From Undibacterium cyanobacteriorum (GTDB taxonomy: Bacteria > Pseudomonadota > Gammaproteobacteria > Burkholderiales > Burkholderiaceae_D): a DNA stretch of 64,000 bases. The notes beneath the pieces were generated by a model, which saw only the letters and a list, made by a program, of their open reading frames with translations, searched no databases and was not told where the DNA came from. Each line of letters starts with the position of its first letter. Position 1 is the stretch's first letter. The DNA is taken from NCBI RefSeq assembly GCF_031326225.1, contig NZ_CP133720.1:2356001-2420000 (forward strand), read 5' to 3'. Below, piece after piece: positions 53,587 to 63,107 of the stretch. A program made the translations under genes and the position numbers.

Positions 53587-54780
53587 TTACTTCAACTGTT
53601 CATTCAATACTTTAAGGATCTTCTGTGCCACTGGTGTTGCTGAAACCTTACCATCTTCACCATGCACTGTCACATGGCTGACATCGCCACTTTCCTTCAC
53701 CAAAATACGGTACTTTTGACCATCTTTAGCAGTTTCACTAGAGCCCCAAGAGAAGAGTTTGGCAAAGAATCCCTCACTTGCGCCCTTTTTCTTAGCATCA
53801 ATATCTTGATCGATGTATTGGACATAATACAAACCTTTAGAGCGATCGCGATCCTCGATGGTGAAACCAATACGATCTAATGCCAAACCAACACGACGCC
53901 ATGAACGATCAAAGCCTTCATCAGTTTGCAAATAGTACAGATCATTCAAGGTCAGCAACTGCGAGCGTGGAGCGACATTCGACTGCACTTGAGCATCGTT
54001 TGTCGTCGCGGCGATCTGCGCTTTTGCTTTCGGCGCATCAGAGCCAAGTCGTATCATCAAACGAGATAAGAATTCAGCTTCAAGGCTGGGATCATTTGCA
54101 CGAGAAGTCCACGCTGTCGTGTCTTTCTGCATACCTGTGTAAATTTCTTGAGCACCGCGGTGACTGATATAGACCTCAACTTCACCATTAGCACCACGCT
54201 CTACGCGAGTACGGAACTTGTCGCGCTCACCCGTGGAGTACAGTGAATCAAACACTTTACCCAATGTGGCGCGAATCATATCCTGAGGAATCTTGCCGCG
54301 ATTTTCCGCCCAGTCCGTCTCCATCACGCCAGTCGATTCATTTTCGACATTGATCAAGAATCCATTGTCTTGCCAAAAATCTTTCAGAATAGGCCAAATA
54401 AGCTCTGGGCTCCCTTTCACGGCCAAGTAGCGCTGCGAACCATCACGTGCAATTCTTGCATCTTTCAACTGATTAGGAGCAACCACGCCACTCGCTGTAC
54501 TGACCACACCACCGCCGCGCTGCTGAAGATAGGAGGAGGCTGTCGCACTACCTTGATCGTTTTCTGGGATAGAAAACCGGCTATCACGGCGAATTTGAGT
54601 CAAATCAGGTGGCACTTCCAAAGAGACTGTTTTTGCCTTAGCAGCACTACGGTAATCAACCCGATTCTCTGTCAGATTACCAGTAAAGGTACATCCTGTA
54701 GTGGCACCAGCAACTCCAATAACGCCAGCCCAAACCATTGCACGAACCAACTTCTTATTCGCAACTACGCTTTTAACCAT
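53587..54780 (-). CDS. bamC: Outer membrane assembly lipoprotein BamC
   Basis: BamC is a lipoprotein of the BAM complex that inserts beta-barrel proteins. I chose ATG 54780 (MVKSVVANKK, 397 residues) with AGGA about 9 bp upstream; the frame opens to 54807. The signal peptide ends in the lipobox ATTGC near residues 22-26. A disordered lasso region (about 40-100, with LEVPPDLTQIRRDSRF) leads to two helix-grip domains (about 105-240 and 265-395). It is downstream of dapA in the same direction (74-bp gap), the usual betaproteobacterial and gammaproteobacterial order. Confidence 0.93.
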   Translation of the reverse strand: MVKSVVANKKLVRAMVWAGVIGVAGATTGCTFTGNLTENRVDYRSAAKAKTVSLEVPPDLTQIRRDSRFSIPENDQGSATASSYLQQRGGGVVSTASGVVAPNQLKDARIARDGSQRYLAVKGSPELIWPILKDFWQDNGFLINVENESTGVMETDWAENRGKIPQDMIRATLGKVFDSLYSTGERDKFRTRVERGANGEVEVYISHRGAQEIYTGMQKDTTAWTSRANDPSLEAEFLSRLMIRLGSDAPKAKAQIAATTNDAQVQSNVAPRSQLLTLNDLYYLQTDEGFDRSWRRVGLALDRIGFTIEDRDRSKGLYYVQYIDQDIDAKKKGASEGFFAKLFSWGSSETAKDGQKYRILVKESGDVSHVTVHGEDGKVSATPVAQKILKVLNEQLK

Positions 54781-54854
54781 GTGAAAATTCCTACGAGTTG
54801 TAATCAATTACCGCGCATCGAAGCGAGGAATGCTGAGGCACAGTGTCAAATTCT

Positions 54855-55739
54855 TCAACCGAGCAATTCCGCTTCACGTAATGCGGAACGAACAATATCA
54901 TGATATTGGGTAGAAAGGCTAACTAATGGCAAACGAATTCCTGGCGGAATCATTCCCATTTCAGTCAAAGCCCATTTTACCGGCACTGGATTAGGCTCTA
55001 TGAAGAGCTTTGCATGTAGAGAAAGAAGCTTATTATTAATCGCTTTTGCAGTCGCCAAATCACCATTCATCGCTGCTTTGCACATTTCATGCATTGCTCG
55101 CGGCGCGACATTGGCAGTGACAGAAATATTTCCCTTGCCACCGAGTGCCATCAAGGCGATTGCTGTCGCATCATCACCAGAATAAATGGCGAAGCTTTCA
55201 GGAACCATACGCAATAACTCGATATCACGGGCAATATTACCGCTTGCTTCCTTGACGCCGATAATCCCTGGCACCTTCGACAAACGCAGCATGGTCTCGT
55301 TTGACATATCAGCCACTGAACGACCGGGAACGTTGTACAAAATAATTGGGATATCAACCGCTTCAGCAATCGTTTTAAAGTGCTGGTACATACCCTCTTG
55401 GGTCGGACGATTGTAATAAGGAACTACCTGCAAGGATGCATCCGCACCGGCTTCTTTTGCAAAGCGCGTCAATGCAATCGCCTCAGCCGTTGAATTACCG
55501 CCAGAACCAGCGATAATCGGAATACGTTTTGCAGTATGTTCAACCGCAATGCGAATGAGTTCGCAGTGCTCTTCGACGCTCACAGTCGGCGACTCACCAG
55601 TCGTTCCAACGATCACAATACCATCGGTCCCTTCAGCAATATGCCAATCGATAAGCTTCTTTAAGCTTGGAACATCGAGGCTACCATCAGGGTGCATTGG
55701 GGTCACGATCGCGACCAGACTTCCTTGAATCTTTGTCAT
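54855..55739 (-). CDS. dapA: 4-hydroxy-tetrahydrodipicolinate synthase DapA
   Basis: DapA condenses pyruvate with aspartate semialdehyde in lysine and meso-diaminopimelate synthesis. I chose ATG 55739 (MTKIQGSLVAIVTP, 294 residues), matching the E. coli length of 292; a TTG at 55754 is in frame but not needed. Motifs: GTTGESPTVSVEEH near 43-56, YYNRPTQEGMYQHF near 106-119 with the conserved catalytic Tyr-containing VPGRSVADM near 133-141, and the Schiff-base Lys in GIIGVKEASGN near 156-166. It lies upstream of bamC on the same strand. Confidence 0.97.
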   Translation of the reverse strand: MTKIQGSLVAIVTPMHPDGSLDVPSLKKLIDWHIAEGTDGIVIVGTTGESPTVSVEEHCELIRIAVEHTAKRIPIIAGSGGNSTAEAIALTRFAKEAGADASLQVVPYYNRPTQEGMYQHFKTIAEAVDIPIILYNVPGRSVADMSNETMLRLSKVPGIIGVKEASGNIARDIELLRMVPESFAIYSGDDATAIALMALGGKGNISVTANVAPRAMHEMCKAAMNGDLATAKAINNKLLSLHAKLFIEPNPVPVKWALTEMGMIPPGIRLPLVSLSTQYHDIVRSALREAELLG

Positions 55740-55966
55740 GTTAGTGAGTGTCAAAATGAAAGCGCATATTGTAGCGGAACAGTCTCTTGCTGAGTAACAG
55801 AATCCCAGATATTTACTAGGAAAATAGAGGGATTTGAGGCGGACATCCCTTTAAGGCGGGGAAGATGAGGCAAGACTGGTCTGGGCTACACATGCACTGT
55901 TAATTGAAAGAAATGTTGTTAGCGCTTCGGCGGCCGATTTTGAGGTAAAAAAATCTCGACTGAAGG

Positions 55967-56506
55967 CTAAATGATGCGACGCGCGCAAATGCTCTGAACG
56001 ATTGCAGGACCATTTCGGTTGACCTGTCCCTGTTCAAAATCAAGACATTGAAAACCACGGCTATCAGACCCCGCCTGACATCGCTCCAACAGCTCATCCG
56101 TCTTCAATAAAAAATGAGGATTTTTCGGGCGCCCGAAGTTTTGATGTCCATCGGAGAATGTTTCGTAAATCAGAACACCACCGAGCTTTATCGAAGCGAA
56201 AATGGAAGAGAATAACGGTCGATGTAAGTAGTTCGTCACCACGACCAGATCAAAACACTCGTCGCGAAATGGCCAGCGATAGCCTTTTAACGAACCCTCC
56301 AGATCACATTGGATACAGTTTATGTTTAAGCGAGTCAGCTCAGCGAATGAAGCCGAATCTCGATCAACGGCGATGACCTGAAAGCCAAGCGCACTCAAAT
56401 AACGCGAATGGCGCCCTGCCCCACATGCGAGATCAAGCGCCAATCCTGTTTTACCATGAATGTGAGGCTGCTGTCGAAGTAACCACGGTGATACCGCCTG
56501 ATCCAT
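55967..56506 (-). CDS. Class I SAM-dependent methyltransferase
   Basis: A 179-residue (ATG 56506, MDQAVSPWLL) small methyltransferase. Motif I is ALDLACGAGRHSRYLSALGF near 23-42, motif II VIAVDRDSASFAEL near 44-57, and the post-motif region is FDLVVVTNYLHRPLFSSI near 85-102. The NFGRPKNPHFLLK segment is typical of a family near TehB-like proteins. The substrate is unknown. A longer start at 56551 would overlap yciO by 23 bp; homologues usually begin near the chosen start, but this is uncertain. It follows yciO on the same strand and is probably co-transcribed. Confidence 0.82.
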   Translation of the reverse strand: MDQAVSPWLLRQQPHIHGKTGLALDLACGAGRHSRYLSALGFQVIAVDRDSASFAELTRLNINCIQCDLEGSLKGYRWPFRDECFDLVVVTNYLHRPLFSSIFASIKLGGVLIYETFSDGHQNFGRPKNPHFLLKTDELLERCQAGSDSRGFQCLDFEQGQVNRNGPAIVQSICARRII

Positions 56507-56528
56507 TGTCTGAGCAACTTCAATCAAT

Positions 56529-57152
56529 TTAGAGCCCAAAGATAGCAACATCGCCGCGCCCTTGGCGAATCAACTCGGGCTCGTCCGACGTCATATCAAT
56601 CACCGTGGTTGGATTCAAACTACAAGCTCCACCATCAATCACCAAATCGATCAATTTCTCAAGTCGCTCACGAATTTCTTCAGGATCAGTCAAGGCCTCT
56701 TCATCTCCCGGCAAAATCAAAGTTGTTCCCAACAGTGGTTGTCCAAGCTCATCGAGCAAGGCATCCACAATATTATTTTGAGGAACACGCAAGCCTATCG
56801 TTTTGCGTGAAGGATGGCTCAAGCGACGAGGTACCTCTTTGGTCGCTTCCAAAATGAAAGTATAGGGACCAGGAGTGGCCACTTTTAACATGCGATATTG
56901 TCGATTATCGACCTTCGCATATTGGGCGATTTCCGAAAGGTCACGACACAACAAGGTCAAATGATGCTTTTCATCGACCCCACGAATGCGCCTTAAACGC
57001 GTGACCGCCTCCTTATCATCAAGATGACAGACTAAGGCATAGCACGAATCAGTTGGAACAGCGACAATGCCGCCTTGATGCACAATCTGCACCGCTTGTT
57101 TAATTAATCGGAGTTGCGGATTGTCAGGATGTATTTGAAAAAATTGGCTCAT
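56529..57152 (-). CDS. yciO: YciO family Sua5/YrdC domain protein
   Basis: This 207-residue member of the Sua5/YrdC/YciO family is related to enzymes that make threonylcarbamoyl-AMP for tRNA t6A. YciO itself has been reported to have a different or weak activity. Family motifs are GGIVAVPTDSCYALVC near 27-42, KHHLTLLCRDLSEIAQYA near 63-80, GPYTFILEATKEVPRRL near 95-111 and TVIDMTSDEPELIRQGRGDVAIF near 184-206. The KHHLTL in place of KRPF of TsaC supports the YciO branch. It lies in the group PHP-htpX-yciO-methyltransferase-dapA-bamC. Confidence 0.9.
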   Translation of the reverse strand: MSQFFQIHPDNPQLRLIKQAVQIVHQGGIVAVPTDSCYALVCHLDDKEAVTRLRRIRGVDEKHHLTLLCRDLSEIAQYAKVDNRQYRMLKVATPGPYTFILEATKEVPRRLSHPSRKTIGLRVPQNNIVDALLDELGQPLLGTTLILPGDEEALTDPEEIRERLEKLIDLVIDGGACSLNPTTVIDMTSDEPELIRQGRGDVAIFGL

Positions 57153-57258
57153 GGCCCGATTATAAAGAAATCGGGCCGAGTTTCGCTATCTCTGCGAGAA
57201 GATTTCGCGTTTCTCTGAGCAACAGCAAACAATTCTTCTCGCCAACCAACAACTCAAT

Positions 57259-58134
57259 TTATCTTAAATTTTGTAGCGCGCGGATTCGCTCTTCCATCGG
57301 TGGATGAGTCGAAAAAAGTGCACTCAATTGTGAACCATCACCGATACCTGCTGCGGCCAAATCACTCGGCAAAGCCCCTGGATGCAAACCTCCCAATCGC
57401 GCTAACGCATTGATCATTGGTTGTTTGTGCCCCAATAATCGTGCCGACCCAGCATCTGCACGGAACTCACGCCGTCTTGAAAACCAAGCAACGATCAAAG
57501 ATGCACCAATTCCGAACAAAATCTGGAAGACGAAACTTGCAATCTCAAAGCCAATTCCCGGGCGATGATTTTCTTCGTCTTTCGACAAGAAACTATCCAC
57601 CAGATAGCCTGCAATGCGCGATAAAAACACGACAAAAGTATTCACCACGCCTTGAATCAAAGTCATTGTTACCATGTCGCCATTCGCGATGTGCGCAACT
57701 TCGTGCCCCAACACTGCTTCGACTTCTTCTTTGGTCATGGAATCGAGTAAGCCAGTCGATACCGCAACCAAAGCAGAATCTCGAGACGCGCCGGTTGCAA
57801 AAGCATTCGGCTCACCGTTATAAATTGCCACATCTGGCATTCCGATTCCCGCTCGCTGCGCCAGAGTTTGCACGGTCGACACCAGCCAAGCCTCGGTTGA
57901 ACTGGACGGTTGATTGATGAGGCGAGCGCCTGTTGACCACATCGCCATCGATTTACTCATCAACAAAGAAATAATCGAGCCTGTAAATCCTATCACTGCC
58001 GAGTAAATCAGCAGTGTCGTCAGATTCAAACCATTCGCTGTTAAGTAGCGATTAACGCCGAGCAAAGACACGACGACACTAATTACCAGCATCACTGCGA
58101 TATTTGTCGCAATTAACAAAAAGATACGCCCCAT
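57259..58134 (-). CDS. htpX: Membrane metalloprotease HtpX
   Basis: HtpX degrades misfolded inner membrane proteins, together with FtsH. I chose ATG 58134 (MGRIFLLIATNIAVML, 291 residues), backed by a strong GAGGAGG ribosome site; the frame opens to 58155. Two N-terminal membrane segments lie near 4-24 and 34-56. The zinc site HEVAHIANGDM is near 137-147. Two more hydrophobic segments lie near 155-180 and 190-215. A third ligand Glu is in REFRADAGSARLLG near 222-235. The C-terminal FSTHPPMEERIRALQ is a family hallmark. Confidence 0.96.
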   Translation of the reverse strand: MGRIFLLIATNIAVMLVISVVVSLLGVNRYLTANGLNLTTLLIYSAVIGFTGSIISLLMSKSMAMWSTGARLINQPSSSTEAWLVSTVQTLAQRAGIGMPDVAIYNGEPNAFATGASRDSALVAVSTGLLDSMTKEEVEAVLGHEVAHIANGDMVTMTLIQGVVNTFVVFLSRIAGYLVDSFLSKDEENHRPGIGFEIASFVFQILFGIGASLIVAWFSRRREFRADAGSARLLGHKQPMINALARLGGLHPGALPSDLAAAGIGDGSQLSALFSTHPPMEERIRALQNLR

Positions 58135-58220
58135 TTCAACCTCCTCAATCAGCAAGAATACATGCTCTCATGCGGCGGAATATGGAGTTTATTTTGATGA
58201 ATTCAAGACGAGAGTTCAGT

Positions 58221-59072
58221 TCAAACCAATAACTGCGCAAACCGCTCCCACACGGGATTCAAATGAGATGGCAAAGATGGCAATTGACCAAGATCCGGGG
58301 AATGATCATCAGGAGCATGAAAATCCGAACCGCGCGAAGCTAAAAATCCATAATCTTGCGCGATCTTGGCATATTCAAGATATTGATCTGGAGTATGACT
58401 GCCGGTTACAACTTCAATGCCTTCACCACCCAATTGCTTGAATTCTTGCAGAAATTCATCATGGGCGATCAAGCTCAAATCGTATCGTCCTGGATGGGCA
58501 ATCACAGCAATCCCACCGGCATTTTTGATCCACTTCACCGCATCTGATAATTTGGCCCAGCGATGAGGAACATAACCTGGCTTCCCATCCGCCAAATAGG
58601 ATTTGAACACTGAAGAAACGTCTGGGCAAACACCAACCTCGACCAGGTAACGAGCGAAGTGTGAACGTGAAATCAAATCGGGGTTTCCGACATATTTAAG
58701 CGCTCCCGCATAGGTCCCGGGGATACCTGCTTGAGCAAGGCTATGCGCCATTTCTTCAGCGCGCTGTTGTCGCCCCGAACGGGTTTGCCGCAAACCAGCT
58801 TGCAAATCAGGGTTGTTTTCATCGAAGCCGAGTCCGACGATGTGAATTGTTTTACCCGCCCAAGTGACAGAGATTTCAACGCCTGTCAGATATTTCATGC
58901 CAAGATCGTGTGCAGCGGATCGTGCTTTTGCAATTCCACCAATTTCATCATGATCGGTTAAAGCCCACAGTTGGACTCCATTGGTAAAGGCGCGCTCAGC
59001 GACCACTTCAGGTGCAAACACTCCATCAGAAACCGTAGAATGACAATGTAGATCGACGTTAAGGTGATGCAT
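58221..59072 (-). CDS. PHP-domain phosphoesterase (YciV/RNase AM-like)
   Basis: Family members are metal-dependent phosphatases or 5'-3' exonucleases that act on nucleoside 3',5'-bisphosphates and short RNA; the E. coli member trims 5' ends of rRNA. I chose ATG 59072 (MHHLNVDLHCHSTVSDG, 283 residues). PHP metal motifs are DLHCHSTVSDG near 7-17, WALTDHDEIGGI near 32-43, GVEISVTW near 60-67, GIAVIAHPGRY near 183-193 and GSDFHAPD near 246-253. In E. coli yciV and yciO are neighbours too, and here they flank htpX, which supports the call. Confidence 0.92.
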   Translation of the reverse strand: MHHLNVDLHCHSTVSDGVFAPEVVAERAFTNGVQLWALTDHDEIGGIAKARSAAHDLGMKYLTGVEISVTWAGKTIHIVGLGFDENNPDLQAGLRQTRSGRQQRAEEMAHSLAQAGIPGTYAGALKYVGNPDLISRSHFARYLVEVGVCPDVSSVFKSYLADGKPGYVPHRWAKLSDAVKWIKNAGGIAVIAHPGRYDLSLIAHDEFLQEFKQLGGEGIEVVTGSHTPDQYLEYAKIAQDYGFLASRGSDFHAPDDHSPDLGQLPSLPSHLNPVWERFAQLLV

Positions 59073-59162
59073 GATGCTGAGCGCCACAAAAAGAAAACAA
59101 TACGCGTATTGTACTCCTTGCGGCGCCTAGCTGCAGATCCGGCCAAACTAAACTTCAGGCAC

Positions 59163-61478
59163 TTAGAGCTTCATTTCCAAGCGAAGACTGAATACCGTGT
59201 AAGTACGTGAGCGACTGCTTTGCAAATAATTGATGCCATTCACATACAAGCTACTGCCATTAACAAAGTCATTTGCTTGTAAATTGCTGGCCGAAAGCCT
59301 GAGTTTGAGATTGGGCGAAAAGCGCCACAAACTATAAACATCAATTTGCTTCTTGACTCCCGTCGATGCCGTCTGTGTATCACTTACCTGATTCGTATAA
59401 GCCGGCGTCCAATTGATATTGCCACCAGCACTGAATGGCGTCCCCTGCATTTTATAATCAAGCCCCAAATTCGCTGTCATCGTCGGCTGTTGATCTAGGC
59501 GATTATTAGGACCTTTAACATCATCAACATTCGACCAAAACCGACTAAAGTTGGTACGCACATCGATCGCAGGTCCTTCGCTCCAAAACTCTTGCAAAGG
59601 AAACTTCGCCTCAAGCTCAATACCCTTCGCAAGTGCACGCCCGATATTGATCGGCGAATTAACCCAACGCGATCCATTGCTGCCGCTGACAAGAACAGTG
59701 CGACGACGAATCAAATCATCAATGCTTCTCGCAAAAAGATTAACGCTCATGATGCCAGCGTTTTTTAGATAATGCTCAAATGCGATATCGATGCCACGCG
59801 AAGACTCCGGTTTTAGATCGGGATTTCCACTGCGATCTGGACGTGTCGGTCCATTCAATGGCGATATCGTCGGCACAGCGATGATGTCGTTCAAGTTAGG
59901 CGCACGATAACTACTCGTTAAACCTAAACGAATTTGATCTTTACCCCAGTCTGGAATGCGATACACAGCGTGAACGATAGGATTGACGACGCTACTTGAA
60001 TTATTCACCACGTAGTTAGCTTTGGTGCTGTGCGTTTGGATGGACTCCCATCGCACTCCAGCATAAGCCGACCATTGGGCATTGATGTCGAATTCATCCT
60101 GAACGTAGGCCGCCATACGACGCGTGTTGGCCTCTAAGTTATCGCCAGAATCAATGAATTGTGGGAGTCCATTGTTCAAAGAGGTACGAGTTTGATTTCG
60201 ATGACTGTTTTCGATCTCCCACCCAGTTGCCAGATTTTGACGATCGCCCCATGGCATGGTGTACTTACCGCCACTGGTCCACGAAGTATCACGCGTATCA
60301 TTGACATCGACCATATTGTCGAGTTGGACTCCAGTTCGATCAAACTGTGAACGCACACTATTGCTATCAGAATGACCAACCCCGCCACCCAAACGTAGAG
60401 TTAGCTTCGACGTATCTTCGAACTTGTGTTGATAATTAAGGTTTGCGCGTGCGAACATCGACTCAGAATTACCACTTGAAAATGCGTGTGCTACTGGCGG
60501 CTTTTGAGTGATGGGATCAATGATCTGCGGCGTTTGTTCAATACTTATATCGCTATTTGAATGACTACGGTTGTTCATCAAGAATGGCTGAAAATTGACG
60601 GTGCCGCCATTCTCAAATCGATAGGTAAACCGTGGCGTGAGATGGATGCCCGTCGATGATCGTCGCGTATGATCGATTTGATCTTGCACCAGTTGAACAA
60701 TACCTGCATCAGTCACTTCAGTCTTATGGGTGCTGCCTTGATCTGCTTGGCCATTGTGGGAAATTGATCCACTCAAGGCATAATTCAGCGCATCCCATTG
60801 ACCTGGGTAGGTAATAGAAATATTCGGAGCCACTCGACCTTGTTCAACGCCCAGCGCAATTTTAAGATCCGTGTCTTTGGGATGAAATTCTTCGCGCAAA
60901 ACGATATTGATCGTTCCCGCAATCGCTTGCGTACTAAACTCCGCCACAGGGCCACGCATAATTTCGATGCGCTCGATCTGATCTGGCGCCAGAGACTCCA
61001 TTGAAAATCCGCGTGGCGGGCGCTCTCCATTTACCAGAATCTGGGTATAGCCATTTCCCATACCTCGCATACGAATGTCACCACCCCGCCCAGGGCGCCC
61101 ACCGGCCGTGACGCCAGGAAGACGTTTTAAAATCTCGCCCACTGTGGAGTCGCCATCGCGGTCGAGCTCTTCGCGTCCGATGATGATTTTGCCAGCGATG
61201 GAATTGCGGCGCTGATCGACGTCGGTTTGCTTAGCCCCGTTCACTGTCACTTTTTGTACACCATCACTGGCTGGAGCAGGCGCGTTTTGGGTTTGCGACA
61301 AACGACGACGATTTTCTTGTTTAATACCTTTCGCAGGCGTTTGCTCAGTCGACTTCTTTTCTCCCTCTTGTTCTTGTTGCGTTTTTTGGGGCTCTGATTG
61401 TGCAAAGCTGGGTTGCGCAATTACGCTAGCCGCGACTAAAGAGAATGCAAGAGGATGAAGGCGAAATTGAGGGAACAT
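59163..61478 (-). CDS. TonB-dependent outer membrane receptor
   Basis: A 771-residue TonB-dependent receptor. It has a signal peptide (about 1-26, ending SFA-QS), a Gln/Glu/Lys-rich N-terminal stretch, a possible TonB box near VQKVTVNGA about 73-81, and a plug domain with GEILKRLPGVTAGGRPGRGGDIRMRGMGNGYTQILVNGERPPRG near 120-163 and IERIEIMRGPVAEFSTQAIAGTINIVLRE near 171-199. The beta-barrel runs to the C-terminal FSLRLEMKL. It resembles siderophore/iron receptors but the substrate is not clear from sequence. No Fur-type box is obvious; three 10-bp repeats lie upstream. It lies next to, but on the same strand as, an ABC-2 exporter. Confidence 0.92.
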   Translation of the reverse strand: MFPQFRLHPLAFSLVAASVIAQPSFAQSEPQKTQQEQEGEKKSTEQTPAKGIKQENRRRLSQTQNAPAPASDGVQKVTVNGAKQTDVDQRRNSIAGKIIIGREELDRDGDSTVGEILKRLPGVTAGGRPGRGGDIRMRGMGNGYTQILVNGERPPRGFSMESLAPDQIERIEIMRGPVAEFSTQAIAGTINIVLREEFHPKDTDLKIALGVEQGRVAPNISITYPGQWDALNYALSGSISHNGQADQGSTHKTEVTDAGIVQLVQDQIDHTRRSSTGIHLTPRFTYRFENGGTVNFQPFLMNNRSHSNSDISIEQTPQIIDPITQKPPVAHAFSSGNSESMFARANLNYQHKFEDTSKLTLRLGGGVGHSDSNSVRSQFDRTGVQLDNMVDVNDTRDTSWTSGGKYTMPWGDRQNLATGWEIENSHRNQTRTSLNNGLPQFIDSGDNLEANTRRMAAYVQDEFDINAQWSAYAGVRWESIQTHSTKANYVVNNSSSVVNPIVHAVYRIPDWGKDQIRLGLTSSYRAPNLNDIIAVPTISPLNGPTRPDRSGNPDLKPESSRGIDIAFEHYLKNAGIMSVNLFARSIDDLIRRRTVLVSGSNGSRWVNSPINIGRALAKGIELEAKFPLQEFWSEGPAIDVRTNFSRFWSNVDDVKGPNNRLDQQPTMTANLGLDYKMQGTPFSAGGNINWTPAYTNQVSDTQTASTGVKKQIDVYSLWRFSPNLKLRLSASNLQANDFVNGSSLYVNGINYLQSSRSRTYTVFSLRLEMKL

Positions 61479-61520
61479 AGGGATTAATAACGATTAGGCT
61501 GACGAAACGAATGGGCAAAC

Positions 61521-61550
61521 GTCACATTCGTACTCATTCGTGCTCATTCG
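61521..61550. repeat. Three tandem 10-bp repeats upstream of the TonB-dependent receptor
   Basis: Units GTCACATTCG, TACTCATTCG and TGCTCATTCG are head to tail, and an inverted CGAATG lies 10 bp before them (61508-61513). They are 43-72 bp before the receptor start and could be operator sites (inference). Confidence 0.5.
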
Positions 61551-61714
61551 CAACCAATAAGCAAACACACTACTTAAGCACGAACAATGTTAATGACAGC
61601 ATTATAGGTACTTCGTTCCCTCTCAAGCGCGAGCTGGGCGAAGAGATTTGTATAGAAATGAAACAAACTTCTTCATCATGTTACTCGCACAAGCTCTGTA
61701 TCAATCCCAAACGA

Positions 61715-63052
61715 TTACATTGCGTCTTGAATACGGCGAAACTTCCACTGTGCCAAACCAAAAAACACGGCCGCGAAAACAAGTAAGGCTCCGGCGCAAG
61801 GCAGTGCTGCATCAAGCCCCAAACCGCGCCAGGTCATCGCATCGAAACCATCAACCGCCCACCGAGTCGGTATCATGACGGTGACCTGTTGCAACCACGC
61901 TGGAAATAAGAAAGACGGCAACCAAGCACCACCGAGCATGACCATAACCAACGTCGCAAAAATTGAAATCCCGCGAGCCGCTTCTGGTGTTTTCCCAAAT
62001 GCTGCAATCAACAAACCAAAACTCGCGGTCATCAAAGAAAAGCCCAGCACGATCGCAAAAAAGCCGGGAATGCTGCCTAAAATCTTCACCCCAAACACCA
62101 ACATCGCAATCACAAATATGGTGCAAGTTAAAGCAGCGGCGATCAAAGCACTCGACAACATGCGCGCTGTAATAATGGTATTGACACTAAGCGGTGCAGC
62201 CAACATGCGATTCCAGATTCCCATCTTGCGCACCATCAAAACGCCAACACCAACATCGATCGCCATGAACAAAACAAATTGCACAATCATGCCCGCGAAG
62301 GAATGAGCAAAGCCATTGTATTTCGCTTCCAAGGAATCTTTCGCAACGACCGGTGTATCTGTCGTCACAAACGGCATTGCCAGCCCACCAGTGGAAGGTG
62401 CTGACGTTGCGCCAGCTGAATTCGATGCGGTCGTTTCCTGTTGAATGGATGCGCGTTGTTGATATCGCTGCACGCTACGCAAAAAATCCTTTAGTTGCGT
62501 TTGCTCATTGCTCAAAGCTGCCCCGCCCTCTAATTGTGTCAAACCACGTTCGACCAGATCACTACCCGCGCGACCATTGAACATTTCGGCACTGACGACT
62601 TGCATGACTTGTTGAGTCAAAATACCTTTAACCATGGCCAAAGTCGTGCTCTGCGAAGGATCATAGAGCAAGGGTAAATCCGCCTTCTTTCCTGCACCAA
62701 AAAGAGCATCACCTGCAGCTTGACCAAATCCTTTAGGAATCTGAACAGCGACTGCCAATTTACCTTTTCTCACCTGTTCTTGCGCTTGTTCTAGACTGAA
62801 CTCCAAGACTTCAAGGGTGGCTTCGCTCTTTAGGCCTACGAGAATCTTCTGACTAGTTGCATGCTGATCTTCCATGATCACTGCAATCTTAATTTTCGCC
62901 GCTTCCTTACCTCCATTACCACCGGTCAAAAAACCAAAAAATGCTGCGAGAACAACCGGCATCACCAGACTCAAAAACAAAGCCCGCTTATCCTTTAAAA
63001 ACAGTAATACATCTTTGCGTATTAATGCGAGGATGGCTATTTTCGTACTCAT
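61715..63052 (-). CDS. ABC-2 type transporter permease
   Basis: A 445-residue permease of the ABC-2/DrrB-like type that, with the next gene, should export a substrate or drug. The first membrane segment is near 24-46 (FLSLVMPVVLAAFFGFLTGG). A large extracytoplasmic part (about 50-245) has Ser/Thr/Gly-rich stretches. A group of membrane segments follows near 255-275, 300-325, 330-360, 365-385 and 410-435. The order is typical of the YhhJ/YbhR/YbhS-like fold. It starts 55 bp after the ATPase stop on the same strand. Substrate is not known. Confidence 0.9.
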   Translation of the reverse strand: MSTKIAILALIRKDVLLFLKDKRALFLSLVMPVVLAAFFGFLTGGNGGKEAAKIKIAVIMEDQHATSQKILVGLKSEATLEVLEFSLEQAQEQVRKGKLAVAVQIPKGFGQAAGDALFGAGKKADLPLLYDPSQSTTLAMVKGILTQQVMQVVSAEMFNGRAGSDLVERGLTQLEGGAALSNEQTQLKDFLRSVQRYQQRASIQQETTASNSAGATSAPSTGGLAMPFVTTDTPVVAKDSLEAKYNGFAHSFAGMIVQFVLFMAIDVGVGVLMVRKMGIWNRMLAAPLSVNTIITARMLSSALIAAALTCTIFVIAMLVFGVKILGSIPGFFAIVLGFSLMTASFGLLIAAFGKTPEAARGISIFATLVMVMLGGAWLPSFLFPAWLQQVTVMIPTRWAVDGFDAMTWRGLGLDAALPCAGALLVFAAVFFGLAQWKFRRIQDAM

Positions 63053-63107
63053 AATTCAACTCCAATCACTTATCTTTTACATGTTCGGACTGATCCCAAT
63101 GATGGAT

